Shown in pieces: positions 58,731-64,000 of a stretch of DNA of 64,000 bases (its first letter is position 1; the number at the start of each line of letters is the position of its first letter). Location: positions 17,684,501 through 17,748,500 of the forward strand of contig JAVTVX010000034.1 in assembly GCA_033439265.1 (NCBI GenBank), in the 5' to 3' direction. The notes beneath the pieces were generated by a model. That model made no database searches, was not told the DNA's origin, and saw nothing but the letters and a program-made list of their open reading frames with translations. The stretch comes from Dillenia suffruticosa (taxonomy: Eukaryota; Streptophyta; Magnoliopsida; Dilleniales; Dilleniaceae). The translations under genes were made by a program, and so were the position numbers.

Positions 58731-61630
58731 AGTCATGCCTCGATCCGTGATCCAAAGGTCGTGAACAATCACCTGTTACCTTGGACTCCGGCCCAACCCC
58801 ACCACGTATCCTCAAGGTAATGCAAGGCTAATATAATTTCAGTTACAAATATTTTAATTGTAACATGTAATTAAAAAGTGATGTGAAAATGGAGTATTAA
58901 AACCATGTATGTATATATATATATGTATACTTTATACCATATTTCAAGTATGTATGACAATTTAAAACACATTTCTCTAACATCATCATCCATAAAACAT
59001 ATACATCCAAGCTCATGTCATAAATCATAGAGTCATGCCAAAACAAGCTCTCGGCAAGGGTCCACCTCGACCAATGACGAGCCACCAAGGGTTTTTTTTT
59101 GTATGTAAATGAAAAACAACCCCAAAACCTTGGCATTAACGTCGGGCCTCCCTAAGTGCTAAACTGAAACGTCATTCAGTCCTCCCATTTCGGTTCAACT
59201 TGGTTTGTCCGAAATATAGTATCATATACACGCTACTTAACCATGTTAAGTGTTTGCGTCTCGAGGCATCACTAACGTGCGACAATTTATATAACGAGAT
59301 GGATCTGTTATAGCATATGAGGGAGTCTGTGCGGGATGAAGCCTATCATATCATAGTATCATGGCTATAAGTACTATCCCTAAACTGCAATCAAGGGGAT
59401 TCAGGTACTAATACCTGAGTACCTAGTCTCGCATCAAAATCATCAATAAACCAACCGTGCTATACATGTCAAAGAAAATCATAAAAATCCAATATAGTAT
59501 ATTATAACATATATCATCAAATTACATTTCATGATTTAGAACATGGCACATATATTTTTCATCAAAATTCATGGATGCATATTATAAAAAAATTAGGATA
59601 CTCTATTTATCACAGAATCGTTACCAAACCATTTAACAAGTCATTTCACAATTATTTCATAAAATCATGCTTTGAAAGCGATAGAATATAGTTTTACTCA
59701 TCAACTATATGATAACAGTAAAAACTCACTCACTTATATGGGAAGGGTACTCCACTCCCCTAAAACCTCGATCCTCAACTGAGTCGCCCCTCAAGTGTAG
59801 TATAGTTGTCTACTCTTAAGACAACAACATTTATATATATGTCAATCCCCTTATTTCTTTTAATAAAATTTCAGATTTTCAAGTTCTACTCCTACGTAAT
59901 CTTAGGAAAAATATCATAACTTTCTCTATATAAATCGGATTTGAATGATTCAAATTGCTAATTAAAACTAAGACATATATCTACATTTTTCATGTTCAAC
60001 TCATCTCCAAATTGTCACAGCACAAATTTATAAAAGTCTATCTTCAATACAATTTGTACTTATATAACTAAATTTGCGCAAGTTTGATAGAAAATTTATA
60101 TCTCAGTATATAGATCTCAGATTTACATGATTCCAAGTTTTACGGAAAGATAAGAGACAGACCTACGATTTTTATGTTTAGTATTTCCTTTAATTCTAAG
60201 TATAGAAGTTTATAAAATTTCATTTCTATCACAGTTCTAGTTCTAAATTATGCTCTACACAGTTTCAATAACAACACCATAACGTCCAGCATACTACTCC
60301 GATTCAAGTGAATTTTAGCTCATTTTAAAGATAAGACCGAGAGCTAAACTCTGATGTTCAAAGTTTCTCTAAATTTTGTATAGAAGATATTTTTAAAATT
60401 TATACAACATATTGGCCGTGCACAGAGGATGAAAAACAGAATATGTCATTTTGCTATCCCTTTCCAAAATCACTATAAATCACATTCTTAATGAAAATTT
60501 TCGAGTCATATCTTATTTTAAAGCTTAGGAAGTCTAGTTTATTCAAGGACAAACAGTTTAAAATTTTAAGTCCAACACAATAAGATATTGTGGCAAGACT
60601 ACACATAACTCAAATCTCAAATAATCATATCGAGCATGCTAGTACATGCATTTAATTTCACTACTTGTAAAGACTTCAATTTTGAGTCTTATACCTTCCT
60701 TTGTATGATCCTTTGCTAACTAATACCCATCACCTTGATCTTGATTTTCTTGAAATCTTGATCAACTTAGCACTATAGTAACATAATTCATCAATCATCA
60801 ATCTCTACAAAATCCTTATACTATCTCAATCAACTAGAGATATAGAGTCAAGGATGTTCTTACCTCTTTTACTTGTGTTCCTTCTCCAATGCTCCAAGAA
60901 TTCCACTTGAACATTAAGCAATCCCTTTTTCCTTACTAAAATTTTCGTCCAAGTGTGGTGAATAGAAGATAACATGGTTGGTTTTGGTCTTTTTATACAC
61001 CAAATCAAACTATCTTGACCTTTGATTCATTTTGCATGCAAGATCTTTACTCTACACTTGTCATAAATCTTTCTCCCATGCAAGATTGCTTACAAGCTAC
61101 CTTCATGCACCTCCTTTATGTCAAATTCGTTCATGATGAATTTAAGCACAAAAAAAAGGAGTTTTGACCAACCAATGAGAATTCATGTAAGGATTTTTCA
61201 ACCAATGAGGTTTCTCTTTGGTGGAATGAGCTAGGGTGGCCACTATGTGTGCTCTTGGCCAATGGTTGATCTCCAACTGTCATTCAATGGTTGGTTTTGC
61301 AACTTAGTCCCTCAAGTTCTCATATTTGCACTTTAGTTCCTAAATTTTTCAAAATTGTAAATTCGACGCTATGCGATTTTTTAAAAAAAAAATTCAAATT
61401 CACTTCTTGATGCTTGAACTTAAGTGTTTTGGCTTTCGTTAGCCATTTTAAGTGATTTTAGGGCTTGTCGACACTTTTCGAAAAAGTTTTCAGCTTACCG
61501 ATGAAATTTTTTGTTTAAGTGATTTTAAGGGCAAAGTTTTAGAAATTTCATATCATGTTTTTCAAATAGGTGCAGTATCATATATATGAACATGAGGAGA
61601 GTACATCTTATACCGAGAGTTAGTGTTACA
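58731..61630 (-). mobile_element. 5' LTR of the gypsy element (right copy, about 2.9 kb)
   Basis: In element orientation it runs from TGTAACACTAACTCTCGG (61630) to ...GGCATGACT (58731), the latter next to the primer site. It includes the 76 bp and about 330 bp (around 60260-60600) lost from the left LTR, and lacks about 270 bp the left copy has. It contains no credible gene. Confidence 0.9.
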
Positions 61631-63350
61631 CCTATCTTGTAAATTGCAAGCCAACTTAGCTAAAGGTGCACAAATTGTGTAGACACAATTAAGCGTCTTA
61701 TAGATTTGTGATTCCCTTAATATAGGAAACATAAAAATGAAGTACAAAAATTAGAAATTTCATTTCAATTATGACATCCCGAATTGTGGTTTCAATACTC
61801 TACGATAACTTTCCTTTCCATATATTCCATTAGTCACATTTTATAAGATTTTTAATGTAGATTATCATGAATGTAGAAGTTAATTATCATGGATATTAAA
61901 GTGAATGATTGTTAGGGTTTAAATTTTACAAAATTAATTGTACCAATTGGGTTGATGTGGCCAAAATTGGATAGAAAGTTCAAGGGTAAGAACACTTGAA
62001 CCAAGTTCAAAACCATGAAGGTTTCCTATATCAAGGGTAATATTTTTAATGTAGATTATCATGGATATCGATGCCAAATACAAATTAACGAACCCTGGTA
62101 AACTAGAAAAGGCCAAATGACAGAGCTCTTTACAAATCAACTTACACTTATCGTTCATCAAAATATACATAATTTGGGCCCCCATTGTGATCAACCAACT
62201 CGGGCTTGAAACCAGTGATACGATGAGTAAGCCGAGGTCCAACTTGTAAACTACAAGCCAACTTAGCAAAGCATACACAATTTGAGTAGACACAATTAAG
62301 CCTTTTATAAATTTGTAAACAGAACAAAAGCTTATCAAGTACAATAATTAGAAATTTCTTTTCAAATTATAATGTCCTAAATTATAATTTCAATACTTTA
62401 TGATAACTTTCATTTCCATATATTCCATTAGTCACATTAATAAATTCCTCTTCAATTATTGCATTCTTAATTTAGATTATCATGGATGCAAAAGTTAATT
62501 ATCATGGATATAAAAGTTAATGATAGTTTGGGTTAGAATTCTATGCACTAGTAACATTCAAGTTGCCAAAATTGGACAGAATGTTCATGGATAAAAATAC
62601 TTGAACCAAGTTCAAAACCACGAAGGTTTCTCCAGTTTCAATTGTACCTTCTTACAATTCCTACCAATTCTTGTTCTATTTTAACTATAAAATAGTAAAC
62701 AAACCATTTTTGGATCCTCGCTAGTCTATCCCTCAATAATTGAATAAGAGCTAAGATATAATTTAAAGAGTGAGATAAGAGTACTTGGGTAGTGGTAGAA
62801 ATCGAAGAGATGGGGAAAGTGTGTTTTTATCATTTTAATTCTACTTTCAACATCCTAATAAGAACTGTGGAGAAATAAAAGGAAAAATTGAAGAAAGAGA
62901 GAGACGAAGATGGAGATTCTAGAGATGTGAAATCCAAGAATTGAATCAAAGAGAAAGAGAAAGAAAAATAAGAGCAGGAAGATTCTGGATCTAGAGTGAA
63001 TAAATAAAACAAAGAACGATCAAAATCGATGGACTGTAAAGAAAATTAGAAGAGAGTAACTAGGAACATGTTTTATGATTTGGAGATCTAGGAGGAAGAA
63101 TAACAGAAATTGAAGTGAAAGAATGAGGAAGGTAAGAAAAGTGATAATTCTAGTAATCATTTAGTGCCTTGATGTTATATTATTAACATTGAGTTTGGAA
63201 TATCCTTGTATTAGAATAATGATTAATGAATTCTATGTCTAGTAAAATTAATATTTATTGTTATTATACAAGTGGATATAGTTTAGTGGTAAGAATTCTA
63301 GGTTGTGGCTATAGAGTCCTCATCTCAAATCCCAGTAGCCACAATAGAAA
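61631..63350 (+). repeat. Old tRNA array resumed beyond the retrotransposon, rearranged
   Basis: Begins CCTATCTTGTAAATTGCAAGCC, matching unit phase about 2041, whereas the left side stopped at phase about 1446. Roughly 600 bp of unit, including its Leu gene, is therefore missing. Near 62028 the sequence jumps to ATTTTTAATGTAGATTATC and then back to GCCAAATACAAATTAACG, a small rearrangement. After that it runs through one unit to a His relic. No other gene seen. Confidence 0.88.
63272..63343 (+). pseudogene. tRNA-His relic, last of the array
   Basis: 72 nt. GTGGATATAGTTTAGTGG and anticodon GTG are kept, but the acceptor and anticodon stems are mismatched and the T-arm reads TCCTCATCTCAAATCCC. 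The array similarity ends within about 10 bp downstream (CACAATAGAA). Confidence 0.8.
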
Positions 63351-64000
63351 TTGTTGAAGCCAAATTTGATTCCACTATAAATCATCTTTTTGGTTTGAAT
63401 GGGGAACTGGTGCATCGTATCTGCTAGGTCGTCTTTGGAGAATAATCTTACAAAAAGCCTGTAAGGTCCCATTTTTAGAAAACACTAAATCATGCATTTG
63501 CAATTGCATTTTATTAAACGCACTTAAAATTTTCGCATCCCATTATGTCATGCCCCAAATCCACCCCCCTCGCCGGGACTTCATTGACGACGAACTGTAT
63601 GGTTCTCATCAGGGCTCAGTCACTTTGCATGATATGGAAGTCTTATTAAAATAATAGATCTTTCATTTATCTTAATCATAGCATATTACAAAAGTCTTGT
63701 ATGCAAGATAAAGTAGTAGAACTTCCAAAGCTATCCCTATCCATTAATGTTCCTGACCTTTGCTCCTGCAAGATCTAAAATAATTTTTTGTGTGAGCTTA
63801 ATGGCCTAATAAGGTTCATGTGTGCAATGGGGAAAATTCAATATAAAATTATATGATAACGGTTTTACTATAAAATCTTTTTGAAAAAGCTTTATATGCA
63901 GCAACAACATGCATATTTGAATAATAGTAATACAATACAGCACATGAACAGTTTACTTTCATCTTATCTCTCTATATGAACAGTCTCCTTATCCCTCCCA
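63351..64000. other. Non-array sequence with a possible LTR edge at 63546
   Basis: Unrelated to the tRNA unit. At 63546 TGTCATGCCCCAAATCC resembles the TGTCACGCCCC ends of the LTRs seen above, so the edge of another minus-oriented LTR element may start here and run off the window. No gene is recognised in this stretch. Confidence 0.35.

Larger units (their letters stand above)
43897..61630 (-). mobile_element. Ty3/gypsy chromovirus-like LTR retrotransposon, decayed, with two nested solo LTRs
   Basis: Long direct repeats bound this block (43897-46674 and 58731-61630), and coding relics between them read on the minus strand in gypsy order: gag, protease, RT, RNase H, integrase. A primer-binding site adjoins the right LTR and a polypurine tract adjoins the left, fixing the orientation as minus. 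A chromodomain-like tail after integrase and the TTCGAGGACGAAAC string before the polypurine tract suggest a Tekay/Del-type chromovirus (inference). Many stops, frameshifts and two internal LTR insertions make it non-autonomous. It sits in the old tRNA array, which resumes at 61631 in a different phase. Confidence 0.93.

Overview
The window looks like plant nuclear DNA, most likely from a flowering plant: AT-rich and gene-poor, with plant-type nuclear tRNA-His(GTG) and intron-less tRNA-Leu(CAA) genes and a Ty3/gypsy retrotransposon of chromovirus type. The sequence does not identify a species. I find no convincing host protein-coding gene. The working genes are tRNA genes and everything else is repeat.

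Region 1 (1-30698) is a head-to-tail array of 13 complete units of about 2.29-2.40 kb, all in + orientation, and it probably continues beyond the left edge. Each unit carries tRNA-His(GTG), a degenerate second tRNA-His copy about 356 bp downstream (psi-His), and tRNA-Leu(CAA) about 450 bp further on. By my reading, eight His and eight Leu copies are canonical, one more His and three more Leu carry mild changes, and the rest have stem or box lesions. Units 1 and 2 look identical. The other units fall into subtypes by shared small deletions and are mosaics of one another.

Region 2 (30699-43896) is the decayed flank of the same array. Unit 14 (30699 to about 32233) is a truncated transitional unit. 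Beyond it lie old units of about 1.95 kb with a single tRNA-His and one tRNA-Leu relic each. Leu relics alternate between full-length and 3'-truncated, and some His and Leu relics have drifted anticodons. The older single-His layout shows that the young unit arose by an internal duplication that created psi-His before the recent amplification.

Region 3 (43897-61630) is a decayed Ty3/gypsy chromovirus-like element in minus orientation, inserted into the old array. Its parts, read right to left on the minus strand, are: 5' LTR (58731-61630), tRNA-iMet-type primer-binding site, gag with zinc knuckle, protease, reverse transcriptase (RT), RNase H, integrase with chromodomain remnant, polypurine tract and 3' LTR (43897-46674). 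Two solo LTRs of related families later inserted into its RT region in opposite orientations, each with a 5-bp target-site duplication (TSD): 48583-52579 (GGAAG) and 52848-55756 (AACAT). They split RT into three pieces.

Region 4 (61631-64000) is the resumed old array, scrambled and ending in a tRNA-His relic at 63272-63343, then about 650 bp of unrelated sequence that may hold the edge of another LTR element at 63546.

The most interesting object is the co-amplified tRNA-His/psi-His/tRNA-Leu array, with its age gradient, mosaic units and a conserved D-arm-defective tRNA-His companion in every unit.
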